Below are positions 1 through 10,535 of a stretch of DNA of 64,000 nucleotides, in pieces. Each line of letters opens with the position of its first letter. The stretch's first letter is position 1. Source of the stretch: Thelephora terrestris (lineage: Eukaryota; Basidiomycota; Agaricomycetes; Thelephorales; Thelephoraceae); contig WIUZ02000001.1 in the NCBI GenBank assembly GCA_015956445.1, forward strand, positions 1,798,001 to 1,862,000. Reading direction: 5' to 3'. The translations under genes and the position numbers were made by a program. Under the pieces are notes generated by a model that worked only from the letters and a program-made list of their open reading frames with translations, was not told where the DNA came from and ran no database searches.

Positions 1-537
1 TGTTCCGGATCCTTCGCGCCCTTTTAACAGGATAAATTTCTCTTGCTTTCGTGCGTGTCTTTCCATCATGACTGCGCGGCATCGTGCTGCCCCCGGAACC
101 CGACCTTCTCACCCTAAGGAAAAAGTGCCTCAGCAAGCGTACGATTACAGGCTTGAGTTTCCAGAGCACGCCTCGCATTCTTCGAGGAAGCGGAGAGACC
201 ATCGCCGCAAGGAAGAACGCCGTGCGTCCGAGCGCGGTACTACATAGTAGTCGACCCAACATTTGGCGACGGACTGTATTCCTTGAACGGCCCTCTGTTG
301 CCACTGATGGGCCGACGAATGCAGCGCGAGCGGATGTTAGAATACACGCAACATTTCTTATACTGGCACAACATAGACGAGGAATTAGACATTCAAGACA
401 TATTTAAACCTCGTATAGCTCTTCCGATAGACTATCGCTTTTACGCTAGAGGTAAGTTGAGTACTTAGCTCCAGTACCTCGTTGAAAGTGTTCCCGAGAA
501 CCGATCACCGTTCCGGACCGCTTGGATCCGTTCTCCC
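1..537 (+). other. Unassigned ORFs upstream of the chitinase
   Basis: Two plus-strand open stretches lie here. One begins with an ATG at 68 and reads about 60 residues of a basic, Arg/Lys-rich sequence to a stop near 247. The other, in a different frame from about 157 to 468, has a plausible globular composition and ends beside a GGTAAG donor-like site at 450. A join would need an intron or a frameshift I could not place. The stretch may be the 3' end of a gene that starts before the window, an upstream exon, or a decayed gene. I recognise no family. Confidence 0.25.
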
Positions 538-2332
538 ATGCCGAATCCTCAATACGAAAGACTCTCGACCTCGGATGAAATTCTAGACGACGAACGGCCA
601 CCAAGGCCGAGGTTGCATTGGAACACTCCTCTTGCCAAGTATCTGCTTCTGGCATTCACATTCGTCGTCGTCGTGTTTTGTTCCTACAAGGCCGGCCAGT
701 GGTCCGTCGAGGATCCGCAGCGCGCCGAAGATGGTGACATCAACACGGGGATAACCAAACCCAAACCAGACAACACTTCGACTGATACTCCCACCATGCC
801 GGGAAACGGAAAGTACAGTGTTGGATAGTACGTACTCTTGCCTCTCGTTATGTTGTGGCAGATCTGATGAGACATGTCGGGTGAACAGCTTCGTCAATTG
901 GTATGGTATGATATAACGCATCTAGCGCATCTCTCATCGCTCCTGTCCGCAGGGGTATCTATGGACGGAAGTATCCACCCTCACTGATTCCAGCGGAGGA
1001 TCTCACGTAAGCGAGAAGAATCCTTTCAGCAAAGCGCGAAGCCCTGATCTGCAACACCAGTCATATTTTATATGCGTTCGCCAACGTCCGAGCCGATTCC
1101 GGAGAAGTTATCCTCTCCGATAAATGGGCTGACGAAGAGATCCATTACCCTGGCGATTCATGGGACGAGAAGGGCCTCTTTGGCAACTTTAAAGCCATCT
1201 ACATGCTCAAGAAGCAGCATCGACATCTCAAGCTTCTCCTTTCCATAGGCGGGTTTCTCAACCAACTACTCCCCGAAATCGATGGACTGACCGAAAACTC
1301 CGTACAGGTGGCTGGACCTATTCCCCGTCATTCCACCCCGTAGTCGTCTCCCCAGCATTCCGCAGCAAGTTCGTAGAATCAGCTGTGAAACTTTTGGAGG
1401 ACTATGGACTTGATGGCTTGGACATCGATTATGAGTATCCTCAAAACGATGAACAGGCACGAGGTTACGCCCATCTCCTAGGGGAACTTCGCCACGCATT
1501 GGATGAACACCAGCGAAAGAAAGGGATCGACTACCGCTTCTTGCTGACAGCACGTTTACTTTCCTGGTCAGGAACGGACATTGTCTCACAGTAACTTGTT
1601 TGCGTAGATTGCTGCGCCCTGTGGTCCACAGCATTCCGAAAAGTTGCACGTGGCTGAAATGGATCGTCACCTCGATTTCTGGAACCTCATGGCCTATGAC
1701 TACGGTAGGACCTCCCTCTCGTCCCCCAAACTGCTGTTCTGATTCGCGTCACTCGTTCAGCCGGTTCCTGGGATCATGCCTCTGGACACCAAGCCAATAT
1801 TCGTGGTGGACTAATCAGCGGCGCCGAGGCCGTGAAATTCTATCATTCCAAAGGCGTCCCTCGTCACAAGCTCATCCTCGGCATCCCACTTTACGGCCGT
1901 TCCTTTATGAACACCGACGGTCCCGGCAAGCCATTCTCCGGTGTCGGTCCAGGTTCGTGGGAAGCGGGCGTGTACGACTACCGTGCTCTACCCCTCCCCG
2001 AATCCTACGTGTTCCGCGATGAGGAAATGATAGCGAGTTGGTCTTACGATTACGGTAAGAAGGAGATGATTACGTTCGATACTGAGGAAGTGGGAAGGTG
2101 GAAGGGAGAGTGGATCAAGCGTGAGGAGCTGGGGGGGAGCATGTTTTGGGAGTTGAGCGGGGATAAGGGCACAGAAAGGAAGGATATGGAAGGAGGGCCG
2201 GGCAAGGATCCTCAGCCTGGTCAAAGCTTGGTCAAGGTTGTGAAGCACGCGATGGGAACCTTGGATACTACCCATAACTGGCTCAGGTACGAGGGCAGCA
2301 AGTTTGAAAATATGAGGGAGGGAATGAAGTAG
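538..2332 (+). CDS. Membrane-anchored GH18 chitinase
   Basis: This is a glycoside hydrolase family 18 endochitinase that cleaves beta-1,4-GlcNAc bonds in chitin and probably acts in cell-wall remodelling. The seven inferred exons 538-827, 889-900, 953-1006, 1061-1248, 1308-1549, 1608-1704 and 1761-2332 total 1455 nt and encode 484 residues. Residues about 33-50 form one hydrophobic segment after a charged N-terminus, with no cleavable signal peptide, which suggests a type II membrane protein with the enzyme outside. The GH18 barrel starts near residue 94. The catalytic motif DGLDIDYE is at residues 217-224, with the proton donor Glu at 224. Later barrel motifs MAYDY and GIPLYGRSF are also present. 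Two introns (1249-1307 and 1550-1607) keep the family reading frame only if they are GC-AG. Exon 889-900 is a 12-nt microexon that supplies FVNW. The ATG at 538 is the best start, although the frame is open back to 469. Confidence 0.93.
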
Positions 2333-3116
2333 GTCAGACTCGTCTAACATGCGAGCATATGACTAGCTGAGTAGCTCGAGAACTTCCCTAATCAAGAAAT
2401 GGAGATCGGATGTACTCATTCTCAGTGATCTGTATCTTGGACGGACAAACGTGGATGCGACTTGTAATTGTTTGGATGATGACAGTTAGACAACCGTAAT
2501 TGAGGGGGATTGGTAGTGAGCAAGGATATCAGAACCAACTCGGACGAGGGCAAATATACACCGAAGAGAACTAACGGATTTTAGAGAGACGCGGGATAGC
2601 AAATATACAGTCTGGGGCTAAAAAATATACATACGCAGGAGGGTTCAGCACCAAATTTGTAGGGGAGATAAGGAGGCGTAAGAGGTATGACGTGGATGTT
2701 CGTGGAACTTGTCGGAGCAGAGGTTGCAAGGGGATAATCAGGAGTTCAATATGGAAAGAAAATCGCCGGGTCCACACCTCACCTCATCGGGAATCGGTGA
2801 CCCCAATGAGTCTTCTATCGTGAGGGGTTCTTGTTTGACGTGCACTAGGCAGAAGCCGAAAGTGTAGGAGTTTGATGTACAGATGAATGATGTAGAGTTG
2901 AATGCATGCATAGACGAGTGCAAGATGCGACAGCGCCACTGGTGTCTTCTCTAGTGAATTCGTAGGGCTGGGGTTTGGAGGGGGGGCCCTTGAGAAGGGT
3001 CCAGGAGGGGGGTATTCGGGAAGGGGCGGATCATCAACAAGGGTGAGGGTACCTTGCACTTGAGTCCCACGGACGCACCCAAGATCATCGCCACGACTCG
3101 AAAGAGACCGGGTTAG
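2333..3116. other. Intergenic region between convergent genes
   Basis: These are the 3' flanks of the chitinase (+) and the AAA ATPase (-). Only short ORFs without recognisable composition occur. I see no RNA gene or repeat. Confidence 0.6.
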
Positions 3117-5561
3117 TCACGCAGCAGAGTCAGAGGAAGGGGTTGAGGGAGATGATTCATCAACGTTGATCCAGCTGCTAGAGCCGGCAGCTGGGGGAAC
3201 ATTTTCGTCATTATCATCCCCATCGTCTGAGGAAGACTCTTGGGTCGAGGGAGGGGGGACGGGAATGACCTCAGTCCGGACATGCGTCGCGGTAGTGCTT
3301 CCATTCGGTTTAGGATCTTCCTCTTTGGTGGCTTCCTTCACTTTCTTCGCAGCCTCCTCAGCCTCCTTCTCTTTCCTCTCACGTTCAAGTTCCTTTCGCC
3401 TCTTTTCCTTCTGTAATCGAATGAGTACGATGCGCTGTTCCGAGGGAGGAGTTGTGACACACCTCAACTTTCTCCTTGAGTTCTCTAGCCTCCTTCTCTT
3501 TCTTCAGGCGCTCGCGGAGCTCACGTTCACTCACCACCCAAGCCGCAGCGTCGGAGGCGGCACATTCTGGGCGCGACTTGTTCTTGAGGAGGTAGCCCTG
3601 TAGAGCAGCAACACTGAATTCATCCTCCGGTATCGAGTCAGCAAACTGCTTGGCCAGCCTCGACAATGTGGCAGCGTCTATCGGAGGCGCAGAGTGTTGG
3701 ATTTCTGCGATCTCTTCCTCAACCGCAGGAGGGAGATACTTGGGGGCGCTCGTAGTCAAAGGAGTGCCGACCTCCGATATTGTCCTAGACATCACGGATG
3801 ACCCCCTGGTGGTCATCGAAGACAGGGATGTTGTCGACGCAGAGGATGGCAACGATGAGGAACCCACGGTGAACATCGTATCCGAATCAGGGTTGGAAGC
3901 GAGGTCAGAGGGTGTTACAGGAACCGAAGTGGGGGAGGGTAACACAATGCTGGCGAGTTCGGCCTCTGTTGGTTCATCCTCCTCGGTGGATGGGAAGAAG
4001 TTACGGAACAAGGCTTCAGCCTGCCACTTTGACGCGTTCTTGAATTCAACCCAGACATCCATACGGCCAGGTCTGGACAGGGCCGGATCTAGACGTTCCA
4101 AATGGTTTGTAGTGCTATGAAACCGAGTATCAGTCAGATGATCGCAGATAATCAGTAAAAGGGGGTCCATACGCAAATAACAGACGCCCTTCAGCGGCGG
4201 CTACACCATCCAAAGCATTCAGTAAACCGCTCAAACTCAGGGTATTGGTGTCTGAGATATGATCCTTTGAGCGCCGGTGTCGACTGCCCGAGGAATGTTC
4301 CCGGGAGCTTTCCTTCTCTGACGAGTCTGATCCGTCGGGGTTACCGTTGGATGAGTCATCCCGAGACGTGCTTCGGGTGAAGGCAGCATCAAGATCCTCC
4401 AACAAAACGATGCACCTTGCCGGCACGCGACCCATCAGGGTGGTCAACGTGCTGTCATTGATCCACGATGACGACAGCGAAACGACGTAAATGTCAAGCA
4501 TGAGTTCACCAGCGATGGCATGGATCAATGAACTCTTTCCGGATCCTGGAACTCCGTGAAGGAGATAACCCCTTCGGAATGGGATACCGCGGTCAGCATA
4601 CCACTAGCGCAATGTGTCAGGAGATGTATATCACGACAGATAGGGGATTAGGGGGAAGTACCTTCTCGGATTTGAGGAAGTCCTTTGTATCAGCGAGCAG
4701 CATCTCTTTGACGCCGGGGTTAAGGACGATAGATGAGATGGGCCGTTTGTGCCTTGAATCGGTCCACCTCCAGCACCCATGGGAATCAGCGAAATAGATT
4801 TGTATCCTGTGGACAGCTTCGGCCTCGTACTCCTTTTTAGCCTGGAGAACGAGTTGCTTAAGGATTGAGTTATTCCTCGCCACGACGCTAAAAAGGAAAA
4901 CCCCAGTGATGAAAGGGATAGGACGGGTCACATGAGCAAATCGCGTAACCAACCAGATAAGGAAATAGTGGCACCAACCTAACGGACAGCACCTCACAGC
5001 CACTCCCGTCCGTCTTCCGACCCCGCCTCACCCGCAGCCAGTGGCCACGGTAATAAATAGTGTGCGTAGTATTCGCAGTGGGTTGGAAGACGACCCGGGT
5101 CTTGACTTTGCCCGGAACGTCGTCTTCGACATCGTCGTCGTCGCCAAATGAGTTGTCCGCCACTCGAGAAGAGAGCCCAGATGTCGTGGTCCGGGTTGTA
5201 GTCTCAAACTCCCTCGACCGTTGCCATTCGGGGCGACGGGATAGCCAAAGCATTAGCCAGTCGTATGGGTAATCCTCCTCGGAGAAGTGAGCGGTGAGGA
5301 AGAACGCTAGAAACGGGGGTTAGCCCATGCCACAACGGGGGTTGTACACGATCTCCGTACAATTAATGAAGTGATTCCTGCGGGCGTTGCGTGAGCGACG
5401 ATTGGGAACGGAGGGGCAGCGGTTACTCACCATCCGGAGCTTGCCATTCGTCGCGCAGTCTCGACAGTACCACCTAGGACGACGAGCTTGACACCATCAA
5501 CCATTGAGGAACCTCCACCGCCCCCGACGAGAGGCTGAACGAGCGACTTGAGTGCGTCCAT
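3117..5561 (-). CDS. BCS1-like AAA ATPase
   Basis: This protein belongs to the BCS1-type AAA family; the founding member is a mitochondrial inner-membrane translocase for the Rieske protein, and basidiomycetes carry many divergent paralogues of uncertain role. The start at 5561 gives an N-terminus rich in Gly and small hydrophobic residues. It is followed by a BCS1-specific region with a WLMLWLSRRPEW-like segment and a beta-rich part ending in YYRGHWLRVRR. The AAA core then has Walker A (GVPGSGKSS, interrupted by a splice site near 4550), Walker B (CIVLLEDLDAAF), and the sensor/arginine-finger block TTNHLERLDPALSRPGR. A Ser-rich insertion of about 45 residues sits between Walker B and the GLLNALDG segment. 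The C-terminus is a long Lys/Glu coiled-coil tail followed by an acidic Ser-rich end, longer than in canonical BCS1. The call is firm for the family; the mitochondrial role is inferred only. Confidence 0.9.
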
Positions 5562-5863
5562 GTGGGGTAAGAACTGCTGCGAATGTCAAATCCAATGCTG
5601 CGAATCTTGGAGGGTGTATAGGAACGGATGAAGGGTGGATGATAGGAGAGGTAAGAGAGGTGTAGTGGGGCGAAGGAGAGGCTTAAGGGCAGGTTGAGGC
5701 GGAGGCTACGTTATGATATATGACCTCTTACTCAGATGAGTCGAGGTTGGGAGTCAAGAACGCGTCAGCCGCAACGTGCGATTAAATCCCCTCAACTCAG
5801 CGTGGGATTATGAAATTTACGTCCGCTAATAACACCGCTTCCTCATAGCTACAAGTGTCTACA
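5562..5863. other. Short intergenic region
   Basis: About 300 bp lie between the start of the AAA ATPase gene and the stop of the next minus-strand gene. It presumably holds the AAA ATPase promoter. I see no distinct element. Confidence 0.5.
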
Positions 5864-7104
5864 TCATCTGACCGCAAAATACAATCCCTCCACAGCCACA
5901 TTCGCTTGCCATATCCCCAATCTTCGTGTGACTCGCAACATCGCAGGCGCAGGGAACACAAGCACAAACGAGACAGGCACCAGTATAACTAGCGATATTC
6001 CAAGTAGCACCGTGATACCAGGTTTGATAACGAGAAAATAGAACAGCGACTGGTATGTAGTTGCATCTGTGAACTGGGGGGAATGTTATTTTGAGTCGGG
6101 CATGGGTCGGCGCTTGCTTACCATAGCGTAAGCATTACGATAGAAGGAGCGGTCATACTCAGCGGAGACCCCTGACTCGACATCAAAGATTGCACGCTGC
6201 AATCGATAGAATATCGGTCGTGGTGGGTATGGCACCGACGCAAGCGGACCATGGAAGGTGGATTGAAGGGCCAACTTTCGAACCAATCAGTATAGAGGTG
6301 CAAATTGCACAACATGTGACTCCTACCTCGGCTCTGGCGAACGCCCTCGCCCCGAGCAAGTCAAGGAAACACAGCAATGCCCCTAACGGCAATACCACGA
6401 GCAATGTCGTTCCAGTCTACCCAGGAATTGACTCAGTTCATTGCATGAGAGCAGACAGAAACTTGACCCACGAGTGTGAAGACGAAAAGGTATACCCATG
6501 CTGATAACGCAAAAGGGAAGTTCAACACCAACAGGTGAAGAACTGCAGAATAATAGGCCTTTCGGCCCATGGGCCGGAAGTACCGCTTTATCCTCGGCCA
6601 TAGGTCTAGGCGTTCCACCTGCTGGTCCAGCCCCTCTACACTTGATTCGGATACTTCGCGCCTCCGGCAGAATTGTCGCCTCTCGTCCTGCTCGGGAGAA
6701 GCAACACTAAAATCAATGTCAGAGTCCAGCCCGGGTTGAAAGGCAGATATCAGTGTCTGCGCGAAGGACGGTGAACCAGATATATTTGACCGAACTGTGC
6801 TCGAATGTGACACGGTTCGTTGCCTGCGGCGCAGAAGTGGGGTCGAAAGTAGAGGAGTATTTTCGGTTGTTGTTTCGTCATCCGAATCATCTAGTCCAAC
6901 AGGTCCATGTCGAGCACGATGGGGTGGGGGAGTTCTTGTCTGCGCATCGCAGTCTGCGACCGACTCCGGTGGTAGTCGAGTGCCTGGCCTCCGATTTCTT
7001 CTGGAGCGATGAGGAGAAGTCGTGTATGGGGGAGGCGGTTCGCTCGGCAGCTGGCCAGCCGATGGCAACACGAGAAGTGAAGTCGGCGAGGCTGGCTCCG
7101 CCAT
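5864..7104 (-). CDS. Multi-pass membrane protein with sensor-like domain
   Basis: The first exon encodes a disordered N-terminus of about 170 residues rich in Pro, Ser and Arg, including a TPLLSTPLLRRR stretch, followed by a short amphipathic part (WPRIKRYFRP). Four hydrophobic segments follow in two pairs: ALHLLVLNFPFAL-type and TTLLVVLPLGALLCFLDLL, then SLFYFLVIKPGITVLLG and SLVILVPVSFVLV. The motif GARAFARAE after the second segment and the order of the two hairpins resemble the putative sensor domain PF13796, best known from actinobacterial membrane proteins. The C-terminal exon stays hydrophobic only if the acceptor CATACCAG near 6050 is used, giving AYAM joined to SLFYF, and it ends at a TGA at 5864. 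The reaction or ligand is unknown, and the family assignment is from pattern memory only. Confidence 0.7.
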
Positions 7105-8046
7105 TCTGGCAAGTTGATGGTGGTGGTCTATCGGAAGCAGTTGTCACTTCAACAGGCTTCCCACGGTTACAAAACATTTAGAACCCAACAATCCAAGTGC
7201 TATATGTGGCGAGCTTGGTGGTACTCGGCCGAAGGCCCCCAATCCAAGGCAAACACATCGGCCAAAGATCTTGTATAGAAGTCTCTCCCTCTTCGGAAAC
7301 CTCAATCTCAATGCTTGCCCCGAACGATCGCCCTGCCAATGGGACCGGCACAGTCTCGCATCCTACCGCTTGGATTGATGTTATCGAAAGTGCCCCTCCC
7401 ATTCAAATGGAACGCCAGATATGAGCAAGGAAGCCTGGACCTGGCAGTCGTGGATGATCAGAACGTGCTCCCAACAGCCCCTTGTTCTCACTACATGATC
7501 AGAGGGTCGTTGGTTTCCTCCCGTTACAGTATGGATTGTACGCTTCTCAGCGTTCGCTCCATACTGCCGGGCCTGGTTCAGGGGAGGCAGGCACATTAAA
7601 TGCGAGCTCCATCGTACTCTCTGTAGTTTCCTATCTTTGCTAACTCGCGGGTTGATCCTCCCCCTTTTTTCTCGGCCTCCACGCCAGGGAGCAGGGGTTT
7701 CGTACGTTATCATCTGATTGTATTCAGCTTACGCCCCGCAGCCCATGAATGAATTTCAAGACCTTTGGGAAACCCCGCGTGGATCTGGGCTCGAGTGGAA
7801 ACGAGCTCCGACTAGATAGCTTCCCTGTTCCCGAGTTTAAACGCACGGAGCTTTCCTGCACGAGCCGTGATTGACCAGGATATTCTTTCATGTTGCGTCG
7901 AGACTCAATTTACAACGCCAGAGCATGCCTTCACCCTCTACCCCTTCTGTGGGCTATACTTCCGACAGATCGCTTACCGGTGCTGATCCGAGCCCGGAGC
8001 GGAGTGATCGATCATTCCGAAGCGCTTCGCACCTCTTGATTCCGAA
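7105..8046. promoter_or_regulatory. Divergent promoter region with unresolved ORFs
   Basis: The membrane protein gene reads left from 7104 and the Emi1-like gene reads right from 8047, so this 0.94 kb must contain both promoters. On the minus strand between about 7600 and 7178 there are two open stretches in different frames, one ending in WIVGF. I could not join them with convincing splice sites. They could be a small unrecognised gene or chance. Confidence 0.4.
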
Positions 8047-8554
8047 ATGCCCAGTCGAGACTTCGAGGAAATCGTGAAGCAGGAAGAAGCCCGCCTTCGA
8101 ATCGTACACCCCACGGCCGAAGACATTCCAGGATGTATGACCCTCTTAGATGACTTTTTGTCCTGCAACAGTGCGTGTATCGTCATGAGACCTGGGTCGA
8201 CACGTCAAAGACATTCTTTCCCTGGTTATTCCAGTTCTGGGCGTCCAGCTCAAATCGTTGTATCGGTACGGGGAGATGTCGAAATGTGGTCAGAAGATGG
8301 GGGATTTCAAGTTTTGCATGGCGAATAAGTCTTTGCATCCTGAAGATAGGCGGGATGCGTGGATCCACCGTCGTGCTGAGTGGTGGGCAAAACGGAGGTT
8401 GGAGAAGAGCAGCGAGGACGTTTGGGAGATACGCAAGTAAGTGGCCATTCGGTTCTGGAAAGTGTCACGCTGACTGGGCATTAGGGAACCTCTCAAGAAC
8501 TTCCCGCCAGAGAACTTGGATCACATCGGTCCCACTGGTATCGTTCTCGCCTGA
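8047..8554 (+). CDS. EMI1: Emi1-like twin CX9C protein (DUF3128)
   Basis: Exons 8047-8170, 8235-8436 and 8485-8554 total 396 nt and encode 131 residues. Two CX9C pairs are visible, Cys30/Cys40 (CMTLLDDFLSC) and Cys59/Cys69 (CGQKMGDFKFC). The spacer has the YRYGEMSKC block typical of the Emi1/DUF3128 family, which includes yeast EMI1 (early meiotic induction, linked to respiratory function) and metazoan C22orf39. Twin CX9C proteins usually fold in the mitochondrial intermembrane space by the Mia40 route. The tail has a WWAKRR basic patch and ends EPLKNFPPENLDHIGP. The first intron has a GTGCGT donor and uses the TTCCAG acceptor at 8234, which preserves the frame. The start at 8047 is the only ATG in frame that gives a normal family length. 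Confidence 0.85.
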
Positions 8555-8749
8555 GGCTCACAACCTGGTGTTGCTCGAGGAAGTCTCACGGGCTGTCCCA
8601 CATATTCTATGATACCCCTATAATCTACCGAGCGAACAATCATCAATCTGGCTGTGGTACTGCACGGGGGTCAGCACAGCGCCTGAGACACAGCCCGTGA
8701 CACAGTGCAACCAAAGAACTGCAACGGTTCACCGCGGGATTCGTCACCT

Positions 8750-10249
8750 TCAATCCCTATTTTGAACGCTGCTCATGAGACTGCTCATGGAACTATTGCT
8801 CCCCACTTGCACCATCTTCAGCGATTGGTCCTTCTTTCCCTTCCCTCTCGCCTTTTTCTTTGTTTCCTTTCGTTCCTCCTTCCATTTCTCCATCGTCTCG
8901 TCGAAACCGTCCATTGTGACCACCCTCCCGAGCCCTCCGAAGTTATCTTCACTGGCAAGGAATTTCTCCAAAACGGGGAGAAGCTCTCTTTGTGGGCGAT
9001 ACGTCCCCGAGTCGTTGTCGATGACCAGCTCGTAATGTCTTGGATCTTTGTCCTGGGGGTCATCTGCTAGAGCATCCCTTTCCTCTGCCTCCGAATATTC
9101 CTCCATGAGCCTCACGAAGAACTCGCCAGAGTAAGCGATTTCCTTGGCCCCATCCGCGTGCATGCTATGTTTGCTCAGCAGATCGATTGCAAGCTCCTCT
9201 CCTGTCTCCGTGAACCTCATCTCCCCACCCAGGGTAATGACGTAGGTGAAAAGCCGTCCTCGAGTCCCAAACGAAGTCATCTGAAGAAACTGTTCTGCAA
9301 ACGCCCGTCCAACGTCTTGGTCGTCGGATGGTTCGACGACGCCCCACTCCGTATCCGCCCCATATCCGTAGATGGTAGCGTACTGGTCGTGCAGAGCCCG
9401 ATGGAGGATGCGACCTTTGATCCCACTCTTCGTGAACATCCATTCGATGAACGGCTTGTAGCCGACGTAACGATGCCTGAGAGCTGCAGGGACCGGACCG
9501 GTCAGCTGGAGGCGGTTCGCGACGAAGGACGTTGTGGTCAGCCGCTTCGCCCGTTTTTCGGAAGCAGGAGCGTCGTTGGGCTTCGATGTGAGGAGAGCGA
9601 ACCCAATCATGGGCGAGAAATGTCGAACAAAAGTATCTAATGGTAGAAATGATGATGATTAGCCTTGGGTTGTGCCGATGTATCAAGCTTACTCACGTGG
9701 ACCGACGGTGTGTATCCTGTTGTAGTCACCCTCCAAAACCTTGGACTTCCCAAGGACCCTCACAGACACCCAAACTCTGGTGTGATGCCCGACGCCGCCT
9801 CTCGAGACGAGTCGCGCGACATGAGTCGAGACGAGACTTCTGAATGCTCCTTTCCTTTTCTCAATCTTGCAGTCTTGCTCCCTGAGCTCCCACCCTTCCT
9901 CGAGCTTCTCTCCTGAGGCCGGGATAACGAGTACGCCTTGCCCCAACCTGTCGTCGTGGAAGAGCTGGCCTGGGTCTTCGTCTCTTAACCGTAGCTTCAA
10001 TACGAATCCGGACTCGGTGACTCCTCCCACTATCCATCTGCACTCGAACGTTGGCTCGAGGTTACTTCTGACCGTGCAAGTACGGTAATCTAGAACGCAT
10101 CGCCGGAAAGAATCATCAGGTCGTCCTTGCCTAGGTCGTTGGGGATGGAGCGTAGCATATATGTAAGGGTCGGAGGAGCGGTTGAGGAGATCGCCGACCG
10201 GAACATGTTGGGCTCTGTGGAATGTAATCTCGACCGTATACCGAGACAT
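8750..10249 (-). CDS. C2-domain protein of unknown function
   Basis: There are two exons. The first runs from the ATG at 10249 to about 9695 and encodes MSRYTVEITFHRAQ followed by a C2-like beta sandwich: SSDPYIYATL, then the block RDEDPGQLFHDDRLGQG. The Asp residues in SSDPY and RDEDPG could bind calcium, as in C2 domains that attach to membranes. The second exon joins through a GTGAGT donor and an ATTAG acceptor (phase 1) to give TVGPHTFVRHFSPMIG. It continues with about 280 residues of a helical region (KPFIEWMFTKSGIKGRILH, YGYGADTEWGVVEP) and ends in a Lys-rich segment. A C2 domain followed by an HFSP block occurs in fungal hypothetical proteins of this type. The enzymatic or scaffold role is not known. 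An ATG at 10282 is also in frame, but the C2 strand begins naturally at 10249. Confidence 0.8.
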
Positions 10250-10535
10250 TATGGACGCAGTTCGACGTAGTCGCAGGAACACATACGTCCATGTAGACGG
10301 ACTGCTTAAGTAGGTACAACAAAGTATGACGTCACGGACCTACAGAGCTTCTCAATACAGAGCATCCCCGTAAACAGCAGGCAGACTACTCGGTGGTTCC
10401 TTCGCACTCCACGTCCTACAGAGCAAGCGCTAGGTTCCGGCCGTTCTTCTCTCACAGGCGACGTTGGAAAATGCTGGACAATAGTACAAAATCGGAATAA
10501 AACATGGGTAAAATAGGCTGGAAGAACAAAGAGTG

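Noticed and set aside
3650-4120. A 156-residue plus-strand ORF
   Set aside because: It is antisense to the AAA ATPase exon, which has clear motifs.
8705-9070. A 121-residue plus-strand ORF
   Set aside because: It is the complement of the C2 protein Lys-rich tail and is biased in Leu, Phe and Ser as expected for a shadow.
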